Source: Bacteroidetes bacterium UBA1935 (GTDB lineage Bacteria; Bacteroidota; Bacteroidia; Chitinophagales; Chitinophagaceae). Taken from it: a stretch of DNA of 64,000 nucleotides. Of this stretch, positions 8,779 to 17,189 are shown piece by piece (the stretch's first letter is position 1; the number at the start of each line of letters is the position of its first letter). The stretch is taken from the NCBI GenBank assembly GCA_002337045.1, contig DDFF01000012.1, positions 124,001 to 188,000 on the forward strand, written 5' to 3'. The notes under the pieces were generated by a model. The model was not told where the DNA came from. It did not search any database and worked only from the letters and a program-made list of their open reading frames with translations. Position numbers and translations under genes: made by a program.

Positions 8779-9735
8779 TTATGCTACCGTAGGTGCAAAA
8801 TGCGATTTGAACGCACCAACCAGATCAGATGCAATTATCTTACGTGTTACATCTATCATGTTTTTGAAAGCAAGTGCATGAGAAATACCGTGGCCTATTA
8901 CTACCGGGCTGTTAACACCCAATATCGGTGTACCACCGTATATTTCAAAGTTGTAATTGTCCAGCAAAGAATCTTCTACCTTTCTTTCTTCTTTGAAGAT
9001 AGTATAGATGCTCTCTGCTGTTTTCAGTACTACATTACCCACAAAACCTTCACAAACTATTACGTCTGCTTTGTTCATAAACACATCGCGACCTTCTATG
9101 TTGCCATGGAAGTTAACGCCCTTGTGCTCTTTCAGCAATGGGAATGTTGCCTGTGCCAGTATATTACCTTTACCTTCTTCTTCGCCCAGATTCAGCAAAC
9201 CTACTTTTGGATTCTCTACATTAAAGACCTTGTTTACATACAGCGAACCCATCTCAGCAAACTGCACCAGATTTTCAGGTTTGCAATCTGCATTAATACC
9301 AACGTCCAGCAGCAAGTTAAACTTACCGTCAGACCTCGGAATCGGAGATGCAATAGTTGGCCTCAATATACCCTCAATGGTTTTGACACTGTACATAGCC
9401 CCCACCATCATGGCACCTGTGTTACCTGCACTGCAAAAGCCATCGGCTTTTTGCATCTGCAGCAAACCAAAACCTACAGCTATGCTGGAGTTTGGCTTTT
9501 CTTTCAGTGCTTTGGTAGGATGCTCGTGCATGCCTATCACATCGGGCGTATCAATTAATGTATAACGCTCTTTGTAGGGCTCCAACATAGCAAGATAAGG
9601 CGATGCAGCTTTTGCATCACCTATCAGCAACAAATGCACAGACGGATCTGAGATTTGCTGAAAGTAAAGTTGAACGCCTTTTATGGCTTCCTCGGGGGCG
9701 TAATCTCCCCCCATGATATCAAACCCTATCTTCAT
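8779..9735 (-). CDS. plsX: Phosphate acyltransferase PlsX
   Basis: 318 residues. PlsX makes acyl-phosphate from acyl-ACP, the first step of the PlsX/PlsY route to phosphatidic acid, at the inner face of the membrane. Recognised by the N-terminal MKIGFDIMGGDYAPEE, GNTGAMM near residue 113, and VCEGFVGNVVLKTAES near residue 225. It is the last gene of an operon with rpmF and the DUF177 gene, the conserved order linking ribosome and lipid synthesis. Unusually, the usual next gene fabH is absent: a terminator follows at once. Confidence 0.97.
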   Translation of the reverse strand: MKIGFDIMGGDYAPEEAIKGVQLYFQQISDPSVHLLLIGDAKAASPYLAMLEPYKERYTLIDTPDVIGMHEHPTKALKEKPNSSIAVGFGLLQMQKADGFCSAGNTGAMMVGAMYSVKTIEGILRPTIASPIPRSDGKFNLLLDVGINADCKPENLVQFAEMGSLYVNKVFNVENPKVGLLNLGEEEGKGNILAQATFPLLKEHKGVNFHGNIEGRDVFMNKADVIVCEGFVGNVVLKTAESIYTIFKEERKVEDSLLDNYNFEIYGGTPILGVNSPVVIGHGISHALAFKNMIDVTRKIIASDLVGAFKSHFAPTVA

Positions 9736-9753
9736 TCAAAGAATGGAGTTATA

Positions 9754-9969
9754 TTATTGATTTTGTTCGCCTTCAGCTGCAGTTGCAGGTGCTTTGTCTA
9801 TCACAACACGACCACGATAGAACAATTTACCTTCTACCCAATGTGCGCGATGACGCAGGTGAGTTTCGCCTGTTGCTGAATCTACACTCCAAGTTTCTGC
9901 AGTCGCTTTGTAGTGTGTACGACGCTTTGCACTACGTTGCTGAGAGTGACGTCTTTTAGGATTTGGCAT
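9754..9969 (-). CDS. rpmF: 50S ribosomal protein L32
   Basis: 71 residues. The N-terminus MPNPKRRHSQQRSAKRRTHY and the HRAHW motif identify L32 (bL32). The zinc-binding cysteine pairs found in many L32 proteins are absent, so this is a zinc-independent form. An Ala/Glu/Gln-rich C-terminal tail ends the protein. Co-transcribed with the DUF177 gene (12 bases upstream) and plsX (18 bases downstream). Confidence 0.96.
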   Translation of the reverse strand: MPNPKRRHSQQRSAKRRTHYKATAETWSVDSATGETHLRHRAHWVEGKLFYRGRVVIDKAPATAAEGEQNQ

Positions 9970-9981
9970 TGTATTTAAATT

Positions 9982-10548
9982 TTACTTCGTTTTACGATTA
10001 TTGTTTGATTTATCTTTCAAAGCCTCAAGGCCTTTCCAAATATCATTTTTAGGTTTTTCTTCAGGCTCTGTCAGCTTATCCAGCAGTTTCAGTGCCTCAG
10101 GGTTGCATTCGGTAGTACCATCTGCTTTTTCAGGGTGTACTCGTTGCAATGGTACGCTCAGCAATAAGAATTCATATATCCAGTTGCTGATGTCAATTAC
10201 CGTTTCGCTACGAGGGATGAAAACTACGTCTGAATCTTCATCTATTTCTTCCGCTTCTTCAGTTCCTGTCAGCTTTATCACAAGGTCAAACTCGTCCCAA
10301 AGCCTCATCTTAAAATCATCTCCACACCTGTCGCAAGCTACCGTAATACTACCATCTATATCGAAATGACACAGGAAGAAATTGTTTTTTTTATCGAAAC
10401 GCAATGTTACCAATGCATCCAGATCTTTAAAATCGGCATCTTCCTTGCCTTTTTCTTCTACAAAACGATCATTAAGCTCGTACTGAAACGTATGAACGCC
10501 AAGCTTTAACCCTTGCCATGCTATCTCATATTCACGATTATGTTTCAT
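9982..10548 (-). CDS. DUF177 (YceD-like) protein
   Basis: 188 residues of the DUF177 family, which almost always sits before rpmF and has been linked to 23S rRNA maturation. One Cys pair is kept (ACDRCGDD, near residue 109); the second pair usually seen near the C-terminus is reduced to a single Cys in TECNPEA. The acidic stretch EEAEEIDEDSD and WIYEFLLLSVPLQ match the family. First gene of the operon, behind a TACCTTTG box. Confidence 0.85.
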   Translation of the reverse strand: MKHNREYEIAWQGLKLGVHTFQYELNDRFVEEKGKEDADFKDLDALVTLRFDKKNNFFLCHFDIDGSITVACDRCGDDFKMRLWDEFDLVIKLTGTEEAEEIDEDSDVVFIPRSETVIDISNWIYEFLLLSVPLQRVHPEKADGTTECNPEALKLLDKLTEPEEKPKNDIWKGLEALKDKSNNNRKTK

Positions 10549-10684
10549 CTTCGCTCTGACCTGTTTTACGAAACTACCACCTGTTAGTACAAATATTATT
10601 TTTCAAGTATTTACAAAACACTCAAAATCAATCATCTACAATAACACCCGTACCAGCACCTTGTCAAAAAACTTCAATGGGGTG

Positions 10685-10692
10685 CAAAGGTA
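10685..10692 (-). promoter_or_regulatory. -7 box for the DUF177-rpmF-plsX operon
   Basis: TACCTTTG followed by CACCCC on the minus strand, about 137 bases before the first ATG. The long leader (10549-10684) shows no ORF; no clear -33 TTG was found. Confidence 0.5.
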
Positions 10693-10708
10693 GCAAAATT
10701 ATTGATTT

Positions 10709-11614
10709 TTACAGCATTTTATTTCTTTTCAATAAAAAGGAATATAACACCTGTTCTACAGACTGGCTCAAATCTACAGGTACCATATCTATATGGTACT
10801 GATGGCATTTATTTTCTATTTCCTTACGGAAGGCCTCCATCTTATTTATATATACATCTTTCACCTGGTTGGGTTGCAGTTTCAGGCGTTCGCCCGTTTC
10901 CATATCCACAAACTCGTATGGCCTGTTGTCAAAATCAAAAGCCACTTCCCTGCCTCCTTCCATTATATGAAACAAAATAACCTCGTGTTTATTATACTTC
11001 AGGTGCTGCAATGCGGCAAAAAGCTCATCTGCATGTTCTGCATCGTCCATCATATCGCTGAATACTACAATTAACGACCGACGGTGCATCTGCTCTGCTA
11101 CTTCGTGCAGGGCTTTTGCAGCATTTGTAGCTGTTTGTTTTGGTTCGGCTCTCAGTTGTTTTTCCAATTCATGCGTCAGCATGCGGTAGTGTGTATGCGA
11201 GCTGCGGCATTCAGACAGGTATTTCAATTCGCTATCAAACAAAGCCAATGCCGATGCATCCAGTTGTCGCTTCAGCAATTGTATCAACCCCGCAGCGGCC
11301 AGGCAGGCAAAGTCTATTTTGCGCATACTTCCGTCCTTCGTAGCAAAATGCATAGATGCAGAAGTATCTACCACCAGACAACAGCGCAGGTTGGTTTCCT
11401 CTTCATACTTCTTTACAAACAGCTTATCTGTTCTGCCATACACTTTCCAGTCTATATGCCGCAAGGCATCCCCCTGATTATACAGCCTATGCTCCGCAAA
11501 CTCTACTGAAAAACCATGAAACGGGCTCTTGTGCAGTCCTATTATAAACCCCTCTACCACTTGTCTGGCTATCAGTTCCAGACTATCGGCAAGGGTATGT
11601 TGTGTAATATTCAT
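10709..11614 (-). CDS. DUF58 domain protein (vWA-like)
   Basis: 301 residues. The N-terminal block with GDALRHIDWKVYGRTDKLFVKKYEEE is the DUF58 signature, followed by a von Willebrand A-like fold whose metal-site motif reads DTSASM (near residue 88). DUF58 proteins usually work with MoxR AAA+ ATPases as chaperone-like pairs and are often next to Bat genes. No moxR or bat gene is adjacent here: the gene stands alone between the DUF177 operon and an oppositely oriented lipoprotein gene. A TAACTTTAG box lies 21 bases before the start. Cytoplasmic; exact role unknown. Confidence 0.85.
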   Translation of the reverse strand: MNITQHTLADSLELIARQVVEGFIIGLHKSPFHGFSVEFAEHRLYNQGDALRHIDWKVYGRTDKLFVKKYEEETNLRCCLVVDTSASMHFATKDGSMRKIDFACLAAAGLIQLLKRQLDASALALFDSELKYLSECRSSHTHYRMLTHELEKQLRAEPKQTATNAAKALHEVAEQMHRRSLIVVFSDMMDDAEHADELFAALQHLKYNKHEVILFHIMEGGREVAFDFDNRPYEFVDMETGERLKLQPNQVKDVYINKMEAFRKEIENKCHQYHIDMVPVDLSQSVEQVLYSFLLKRNKML

Positions 11615-11761
11615 CTTAAAATCAAGGCAATAGCCTAAAGTTAAGCTGAAGATAGAGCCTTATAAAATAAATCTTTGCTAAAAAATCTAATGCTTTAAGC
11701 AGGCTATGAGTTGTACAATTAAATTATTACTTTTATCTTCAACCGTTAAAATGACTTTTTC

Positions 11762-12010
11762 ATGAAATTTCGCACCGGTACTCTACTGGCTTTAGCTATA
11801 TTAGTTACTCTGGGATTAAGTTCTTGCACTCGCGAATATATATGCCAATGTACCATCACGTATTCAGGACAGGCTGGTCTTCCGGATACTGCTGTGCAGG
11901 AATATACAATCAGCAATACCAAGAAAAAGGCTAAAGCTAAATGTCAGGAAAATTCTACTACCTTCAACCGTGATGGTATTAAAGCTGTAGAATCCTGCGA
12001 ACTGTACTAA
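11762..12010 (+). CDS. Small Cys-rich lipoprotein (copy A of a four-member family)
   Basis: 82 residues. A lipoprotein signal ends in LSSC (lipidated Cys at residue 22). The mature part has C-x-C six residues later (EYICQC), AKAKC in the middle and SCELY at the end. The same arrangement recurs in copies at 24995, 25366 and 35129. Four non-lipid cysteines could form two disulfides. I do not recognise a named family. The next gene, 30 bases downstream, is a MauE-thioredoxin fusion, which makes a thiol link plausible but unproven. Presumably anchored in the outer membrane. Confidence 0.85.
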   Translation: MKFRTGTLLALAILVTLGLSSCTREYICQCTITYSGQAGLPDTAVQEYTISNTKKKAKAKCQENSTTFNRDGIKAVESCELY

Positions 12011-12021
12011 ACAGAAATCGT

Positions 12022-12029
12022 TATTTTTG
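12022..12029 (+). promoter_or_regulatory. Candidate -7 box before the MauE-thioredoxin gene
   Basis: TATTTTTG followed by CCATC lies in the 30-base gap, 11 bases before the ATG. No -33 TTG at the right distance, so the gene may instead be read through from the lipoprotein. Confidence 0.4.
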
Positions 12030-12040
12030 CCATCAATCAC

Positions 12041-12985
12041 ATGGCACAGACAAACAGTAACAACGCAATTTTTTATATAAAACGTATTACAGGCTTATTA
12101 CTGCTGCTAGCAATGGCAGCAGTTTTTTTTATATCTGCCATCAGCAAACTGACAGATATTGAGCCATTCCAATGGACATTCGTAGGCTTTGGCATAGGCA
12201 ATATGCTATGGGCTTCTGTCCTAGCTCACTTATTTATCGGGTTCGAGTTGCTGATTGGCATATTCCTGCTGGCTCACATCTACCTGAAAGAAGTTACCTA
12301 CCCCGTTACTATAGGATTTCTTGCTATCCTTACTATTTATCTGGTTGTATTAATCATTCAACAGGGCAATACCGGCAACTGTGGTTGTTTTGGCAATTGG
12401 ATATATATGAACCCGCTACAGGCTATCTGGAAAAACCTTGCCATGATAGCGGCATGCTTTGTATTAATGCGCATCTACCCTGTTAAACCATACAAAGGAC
12501 AGGAATGGATAGCGGCAGTACTTGGTATGGCTGCCATCGTTACTACGTTTATTATTTCACCACTTAATATCAGCAATACCCCTACGGTAGTTAACAGACC
12601 TATCAACCTGAACCTGCTGTATGAAGATGCAGCTAACAAACCTGCGGCTGAGTTGCGTACAGGCAAACACATCATAGCTTATATGAGCCTTACATGCCCG
12701 CATTGCAGAAAAGCTGCGTACTTGCTGCATGTACTGAAAAAGCAAAATCCGGAGATTCCCGTATATCTGGTACTGAGCGGCCACCCTGATAATAAAGAGG
12801 CATTCTTCAAAGAATCTCATGCTGAAGACTTGCCATTCCTGCTATACAAAGACATTGCAGCGTTTCAGGAAATGGCGGGAGACTCCGTACCGGCCATCTA
12901 TTGGGTAAACAATGGCACCATAGAAAAAGAAAGCACTTACCTGCAATTAGACCCTTCTGATATCAAAGACTGGTTAAGGCTGTAA
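12041..12985 (+). CDS. MauE/DoxX-like membrane protein fused to a thioredoxin-like domain (first copy)
   Basis: 314 residues. Four to five membrane segments (about residues 15-175) carry the MauE hallmark NCGCFG (113-118). A C-terminal thioredoxin-like domain in the periplasm has the redox motif CPHC (219-222) followed by RKAAY. This matches the Bacteroidota 'BT_3928-type' DoxX/thioredoxin fusion. MauE in methylotrophs is needed for disulfide formation in a periplasmic enzyme subunit, so a role in envelope thiol oxidation or reduction is the best guess. It is immediately after a small Cys-rich lipoprotein. A paralog with the same architecture is at 16122. Confidence 0.85.
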   Translation: MAQTNSNNAIFYIKRITGLLLLLAMAAVFFISAISKLTDIEPFQWTFVGFGIGNMLWASVLAHLFIGFELLIGIFLLAHIYLKEVTYPVTIGFLAILTIYLVVLIIQQGNTGNCGCFGNWIYMNPLQAIWKNLAMIAACFVLMRIYPVKPYKGQEWIAAVLGMAAIVTTFIISPLNISNTPTVVNRPINLNLLYEDAANKPAAELRTGKHIIAYMSLTCPHCRKAAYLLHVLKKQNPEIPVYLVLSGHPDNKEAFFKESHAEDLPFLLYKDIAAFQEMAGDSVPAIYWVNNGTIEKESTYLQLDPSDIKDWLRL

Positions 12986-12990
12986 CTTTG
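12983..12990 (+). promoter_or_regulatory. -7 box for the rluD-like gene
   Basis: TAACTTTG followed by CACAAA overlaps the stop codon of the preceding gene and lies 23 bases before the next ATG. No -33 TTG is evident. Confidence 0.45.
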
Positions 12991-13013
12991 CACAAATACA
13001 CCAAGCACTACTA

Positions 13014-14135
13014 ATGAGTATAGACAATATAGACATCGATAATAACGAGTTGGAAGAAGTGTGGGACGATGATGATCCTGAACTGAGTGAGCAGGAAGGT
13101 GAAATAGTACCCGTAGAGCGTACTCGCCTTGTTATCACCCGCGGGCAGGAAAGCATGCGTATCGACAAATACCTGATGATACGTATTGAAGGTGCTACGC
13201 GCAATAAAATACAACAGGCAATAGAAGACGGGCTGATAACGGTAAACGGACAGCCTACAAAGTCTAACTATAAGATACGTACCAACGATGAAATCATCGT
13301 GTTTGACAGCCGTGGAGAGGTGTCAGAAGAAGTGATACCTGAGGAAATGCCATTGAACATTGTGTATGAAGATGACGACCTGATGATCATCAACAAACCC
13401 GATGGCATGGTAGTACACCCCGGTTGCGGCAACTATACAGGCACATTAGTAAACGGTCTTGCATGGTACCTGCATGTAGAAGATATTGAAAACAGTGCAC
13501 TGCCACGCGTGGGATTAGTACACCGCATAGATAAAGACACAAGCGGATTACTGGTAATAGCCAAAACTGATGCTGCCATGAGCAATCTTGGCCTGCAGTT
13601 CAAAAAGCACACCGTACACAGGCGCTATATAGCACTGGTTTGGGGCAATCTGGAGGAAGACGAAGGCACTATCAACGTAAACGTAGGGCGCAACTTGCGC
13701 TTCCGTAAAATTATGGACACCTTCCCGGACGGCGATTATGGTAAAGAAGCCATCACCCACTATAAAGTATTGCAGCGCTTCAACTATGTCACGCTGATAG
13801 AGCTGCGTCTGGAAACAGGACGTACCCATCAGATACGCGTACACATGAAGTCTATCGGGCATCCGCTTTTCAACGACCAGACCTATGGTGGCAACTATAT
13901 TGTAAAAGGAACAGTATTTACCAAGTACAAACAGTTTGTAGAAAACTGCTTCAAAATACTGCCCCGCCATGCACTGCATGCCAAAGAACTGGGCTTCAAG
14001 CATCCTACAACAGGTGAATGGATACAATTCAACTCAGAACTGCCGGATGAAATGAAACAGGTCATTGAACGATGGGATACTTACACATCGGGCATGACCA
14101 GACAGCTGAAGAACAGCCTCGACGGGAACAATTGA
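13014..14135 (+). CDS. rluD: RluD-like 23S rRNA pseudouridine synthase
   Basis: 373 residues. An acidic N-terminal extension of about 40 residues precedes an S4 RNA-binding domain (RIDKYL... GLITVNGQP), then the RluA-type catalytic domain with HRIDKDTSGLLVIAK, which contains the catalytic Asp, and LETGRTHQIRVH. It isomerises uridines in 23S rRNA, probably in helix 69 for the RluD group. The acidic extension is longer than in E. coli RluD. A weak hairpin (AAGTCGT/ACGGCTT, 14161-14179) without a good T-run lies downstream. Specific target position inferred from family only. Confidence 0.9.
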   Translation: MSIDNIDIDNNELEEVWDDDDPELSEQEGEIVPVERTRLVITRGQESMRIDKYLMIRIEGATRNKIQQAIEDGLITVNGQPTKSNYKIRTNDEIIVFDSRGEVSEEVIPEEMPLNIVYEDDDLMIINKPDGMVVHPGCGNYTGTLVNGLAWYLHVEDIENSALPRVGLVHRIDKDTSGLLVIAKTDAAMSNLGLQFKKHTVHRRYIALVWGNLEEDEGTINVNVGRNLRFRKIMDTFPDGDYGKEAITHYKVLQRFNYVTLIELRLETGRTHQIRVHMKSIGHPLFNDQTYGGNYIVKGTVFTKYKQFVENCFKILPRHALHAKELGFKHPTTGEWIQFNSELPDEMKQVIERWDTYTSGMTRQLKNSLDGNN

Positions 14136-14249
14136 CAAATAAATTATAACAATTTAATATAAGTCGTTTTTTACGGCTTAATTTCATAATTTGACAACAT
14201 CAAAGCAACGGTAAGGCAGAATTTAACAACAGTTAATTATGATTTAACC

Positions 14250-14257
14250 TACTTTTG
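14250..14257 (+). promoter_or_regulatory. -7 box for tatA
   Basis: TACTTTTG matches TAnnTTTG, 33 bases before the tatA ATG; no clear -33 TTG. Confidence 0.45.
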
Positions 14258-14290
14258 TATTGATAGTTAATTTTTACAAAACAAGTGAAT

Positions 14291-14506
14291 ATGTTTTTAT
14301 CAGCGATTAATCCACAGTTATTGTGGTCTATGCCAAGTGGTGGTGAGTGGATCATTATATTGCTAGTAGTCATCATCTTCTTTGGTGGTAAGAAAATACC
14401 GGAGCTTGCACGTGGTATTGGTAAAGGTATCCGTGAGTTCAATGACGCTAAAGAAGGCGTTAAGAACGAGATTGAAGCAGGTATGAAAGAGAAGAAAGCT
14501 GAATAA
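14291..14506 (+). CDS. tatA: Twin-arginine translocase subunit TatA/TatE family
   Basis: 71 residues: a short N-terminus, one membrane helix (EWIIILLVVIIFFGG), then the amphipathic helix starting KKIPELARGIGKGIREF and a charged tail. This is the TatA layout; TatA oligomers form the pore for folded proteins. The TatB-specific longer tail is missing. I use the ATG at 14291; a GTG two codons earlier is less likely. tatC is not in the window. Confidence 0.93.
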   Translation: MFLSAINPQLLWSMPSGGEWIIILLVVIIFFGGKKIPELARGIGKGIREFNDAKEGVKNEIEAGMKEKKAE

Positions 14507-14601
14507 GCTATCGGTTGGTTTATATCCCCGCAATTTAGATTTCAAACACTTCCCCGACAAGAGGAGTGCATTGTTTAACCACTAAAACCGAAACAATATA
14601 A

Positions 14602-15702
14602 ATGCTTAAAACATTTGTGTTTGGGTCTGTTTTTGTGCTGTTTTCAACAGCTTCTTTCGGACAGTCATCTTCTGCTCCTGCCTCTAAACGGGCAGCTAAG
14701 GCAGATACGATTGTTGTCCGCAAGCCCGCACTCAATTCTAAAGGTACTATTGCATTGCCTATAGCCATAGCTATGCCCAAGGCCGTGCAACCAAAGGCTA
14801 AAGTTTACAAGCCAGTTCCATTGGCTCACGAAAAAGAGTACTATGGTTCTATGAGCGGTTTTGTAAATGAGTTTGTCACTAAATATTCTCGTACACACAA
14901 TCAAACCATTAATGTAGTTCACGGCCGCAGCAATACACAGTTTCCTTTGATGGAAAATGTGTTGCAAAAGCACGAAATTCCAAAAGAACTGAAGTATCTC
15001 GCGGTTATCGAATCTGCTTTGAACAATAAGGCCGTTTCTCACGCAGGTGCTGTAGGCCCTTGGCAACTAATGGCACCTACTGCCCGACTAATGGGACTGA
15101 AAGTAGGTAAAGGCCGCGATGACCGTACCGATTGGTACAAATCGACCAATGCTGCGGCAAAATACCTGGTTACATTGTATGAAGACCTGAACGACTGGTT
15201 GCTGGTAGTAGCCGCTTATAATAGTGGCCCAACCCCTATCAAACGCGCTATTGAAAAAACAGGCAGCAGCAATTTCTGGGATATCAAAAAATATCTGCCT
15301 AAAGAAACACAAGGACACGTATTGGCTTTCATAGCTACTGCTACGATATTCGAGAATATGAGCAAGTTTATCAAGCCGGGCGACGCTACAGCTTGCGATA
15401 TACCCGGTGCTCAAAATAAAGTAGCTCCCCCTCAACCACGTTTTACGCCCGAAGAGCTTAAAATGATGGCCATCGTAAAGCTGACAGAGCCGATGAGCAT
15501 GGATTTGCTGATACATGAACTGGGGCTAGACAAAAAGTTGATGGAAAAATGGAACGAGGACTACGACATGTACGAATACAATATTTATCCTGAAGAAACA
15601 TATAGCCTGAGACTGCCGAAAGACAAGCTGGAAAGCTTCCTGAATCAGAAAGAATACCTGCAGCGCAAGTCAAAACAAGTATTCAGTGCGCAGAACATGT
15701 AA
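14602..15702 (+). CDS. Lytic transglycosylase (MltD-like, SLT domain)
   Basis: 366 residues with a signal peptide ending near SFGQ. The GH23/SLT domain covers about residues 115-260, with the catalytic Glu137 in LAVIESALN, GAVGPWQLM and VVAAYNSGP motifs. Such enzymes cut the glycan strand of peptidoglycan with formation of 1,6-anhydro-MurNAc. A C-terminal region of about 90 residues (from FTPEELKMM) resembles the degenerate domain often found in Bacteroidota MltD relatives; no clear LysM repeat is seen. Periplasmic. Located after tatA in the same direction. Confidence 0.9.
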   Translation: MLKTFVFGSVFVLFSTASFGQSSSAPASKRAAKADTIVVRKPALNSKGTIALPIAIAMPKAVQPKAKVYKPVPLAHEKEYYGSMSGFVNEFVTKYSRTHNQTINVVHGRSNTQFPLMENVLQKHEIPKELKYLAVIESALNNKAVSHAGAVGPWQLMAPTARLMGLKVGKGRDDRTDWYKSTNAAAKYLVTLYEDLNDWLLVVAAYNSGPTPIKRAIEKTGSSNFWDIKKYLPKETQGHVLAFIATATIFENMSKFIKPGDATACDIPGAQNKVAPPQPRFTPEELKMMAIVKLTEPMSMDLLIHELGLDKKLMEKWNEDYDMYEYNIYPEETYSLRLPKDKLESFLNQKEYLQRKSKQVFSAQNM

Positions 15703-15719
15703 AAAATCAGGAAAATATT

Positions 15720-15749
15720 TTTGCGTTATATAATTTTACCTTACCTTTG
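15720..15749 (+). promoter_or_regulatory. rpsT promoter
   Basis: TTTG at 15720-15723 and TACCTTTG at 15742-15749 are separated by 18 bases, matching the Bacteroidota -33/-7 pair. The box is followed by CAGTCCTTAAAAT, a start-site sequence shared with rpsP and, as CAGTCC, with rpsJ. Confidence 0.8.
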
Positions 15750-15777
15750 CAGTCCTTAAAATAAATAAGTATAATAA

Positions 15778-16035
15778 ATGGCAAATCATAAAGCAACCAA
15801 AAAAGACGTACGTCAGAGTGAAAAACGCCGTGATCGTAACCGTTACTATGGTAAAACTACTCGTAACGCTATCCGTACGCTTTTAGCCATTACTGATAAA
15901 GCTGAAGCTGCGGCACAACTGCCAAAAGTTATCTCTATGATAGATAAACTGGCTAAGCGTAACGTTATTCACAAAAATAAAGCAAGCAACCTGAAATCAG
16001 GTATCGTTAATAAACTGAACGCTGCTACAGCATAA
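15778..16035 (+). CDS. rpsT: 30S ribosomal protein S20
   Basis: 85 residues beginning MANHKATKKDVRQSEKRRDR and continuing with the long helical basic sequence typical of bS20, which binds 16S rRNA early in assembly. Preceded by a strong promoter and an A-rich leader (ATAAATAAGTATAATAA), followed by a strong terminator: a single-gene unit. Confidence 0.97.
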   Translation: MANHKATKKDVRQSEKRRDRNRYYGKTTRNAIRTLLAITDKAEAAAQLPKVISMIDKLAKRNVIHKNKASNLKSGIVNKLNAATA

Positions 16036-16059
16036 TTCAGTTCTTTTAAACTATTTTAG

Positions 16060-16088
16060 AGCCCGGATATTATATATCCGGGCTTTTT
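16060..16088 (+). terminator. rpsT terminator
   Basis: AGCCCGGATAT pairs perfectly with ATATCCGGGCT around a TAT loop, followed by TTTTT. Confidence 0.92.
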
Positions 16089-16121
16089 ATATTTACCCAT
16101 CAATTCAAGTACCATTCAGAA

Positions 16122-17060
16122 ATGAAAAAACTGGTTTCTGTTCTGTTAACCATCCTATCGGTGGCAGTTGGCGCATTATTCATATATTCAGCATATACCA
16201 AGCTATATACTATACAAAGTTTCGAGAGCTTCCAATACAGCATAGTAGAGTATGTAAAACTACCATGGCTGTTGGCCGCTATCGGTGGCCGGTACCTGAT
16301 TGGTGTTGAAATGGGCCTGGGCATACTACTCATCACTCACCTTTGGGGCAAAAACAAATGGGTACCAAAGGCTGCGGCTATTCTTACTATTATATTCAGC
16401 ATATACCTTGTATACCTGTGGATATACGCAGGCAATGATATAAACTGTGGTTGCTTTGGCGATGCCATCTGGATGTCTCCTTCTGCATCACTCATCAAAA
16501 ACGCAGGTTTGCTTATTGCCTTACAGATTATTACACGCTATCACAATGGCTTCAGAAACATTAAGCTCGCATGGACGGGTGCAGTCATAGCTATTGCATG
16601 TTCTGTTGTTCCATTCGTACTATACCCTCTTCCCGATACACATCCGCAATGGTTACAAAAAGGCAGGTTTCAGTTAGATATGACAAAGCTATACGAACCC
16701 GGTAAAACAGATGCTCCTTCCGTAGACCTACGCAAAGGAAAGCATGTGATAGCCTTCTTCAGCCTCAAATGTCCGCATTGCCAGATGGCAGCCTACAAAA
16801 TGCATATCATGAAGGTCAATAATCCTTCACTACCATTCCAAATGGTAATAGCAGGCAAAGACGAAAACAAAGCCGAATTTTTCAAGAAGACCAAAGCCGA
16901 AAATATTCCTTACACAAAACTGAAAGGTGAAGACTTTACCAATCTGGTAGGCTTTAGCTGGCCAGTTATCTATCTGGTAAAAGACGGATGGGTAGAAGCA
17001 CAAACCGACTATGTAACCATGAGTCAGGGGGCCATTGAAGACTGGCTGGCAAAGCCATAG
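16122..17060 (+). CDS. MauE/DoxX-like membrane protein fused to a thioredoxin-like domain (second copy)
   Basis: 312 residues, same architecture as the protein at 12041. The membrane part has NCGCFG at 108-113 and the periplasmic thioredoxin-like part has CPHC at 217-220 (SLKCPHCQMAAYKMH). Both copies end with a segment like IEDWL or IKDWL. The two differ clearly in sequence, so this is an old duplication, possibly with different partners. No Cys-rich lipoprotein is adjacent to this copy. Likely function: thiol-disulfide exchange at the inner membrane; substrate unknown. It reads towards a gap containing dyad repeats and a 36-codon ORF. Confidence 0.85.
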   Translation: MKKLVSVLLTILSVAVGALFIYSAYTKLYTIQSFESFQYSIVEYVKLPWLLAAIGGRYLIGVEMGLGILLITHLWGKNKWVPKAAAILTIIFSIYLVYLWIYAGNDINCGCFGDAIWMSPSASLIKNAGLLIALQIITRYHNGFRNIKLAWTGAVIAIACSVVPFVLYPLPDTHPQWLQKGRFQLDMTKLYEPGKTDAPSVDLRKGKHVIAFFSLKCPHCQMAAYKMHIMKVNNPSLPFQMVIAGKDENKAEFFKKTKAENIPYTKLKGEDFTNLVGFSWPVIYLVKDGWVEAQTDYVTMSQGAIEDWLAKP

Positions 17061-17140
17061 TATTGTCATTCTTCCTACCACTATTCCACTTGCCCAATTT
17101 TGGCTCGGTAATTGTTTTATTACTGATAAGAGAATAAAAA

Positions 17141-17162
17141 ATATTGTAACTCAACACAATAT
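17141..17162. repeat. Dyad-symmetric element 1 (ATATTGT..ACAATAT)
   Basis: ATATTGT, eight bases, ACAATAT. The half-site recurs in a second dyad 47 bases on (centre to centre). Together they lie in the 342-base gap 17061-17402, which otherwise holds only the small ORF at 17235. Could be operators or an RNA hairpin. Confidence 0.55.
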
Positions 17163-17189
17163 CGAAGAACGCTAAACGTTATGTTAAAA

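Noticed and set aside
8221..9558. 445-codon open frame on the plus strand
   Set aside because: It is antisense to the alpha/beta hydrolase and plsX, spans their terminator, is unusually rich in Cys, Tyr and His, and resembles no protein; a reverse-strand shadow.
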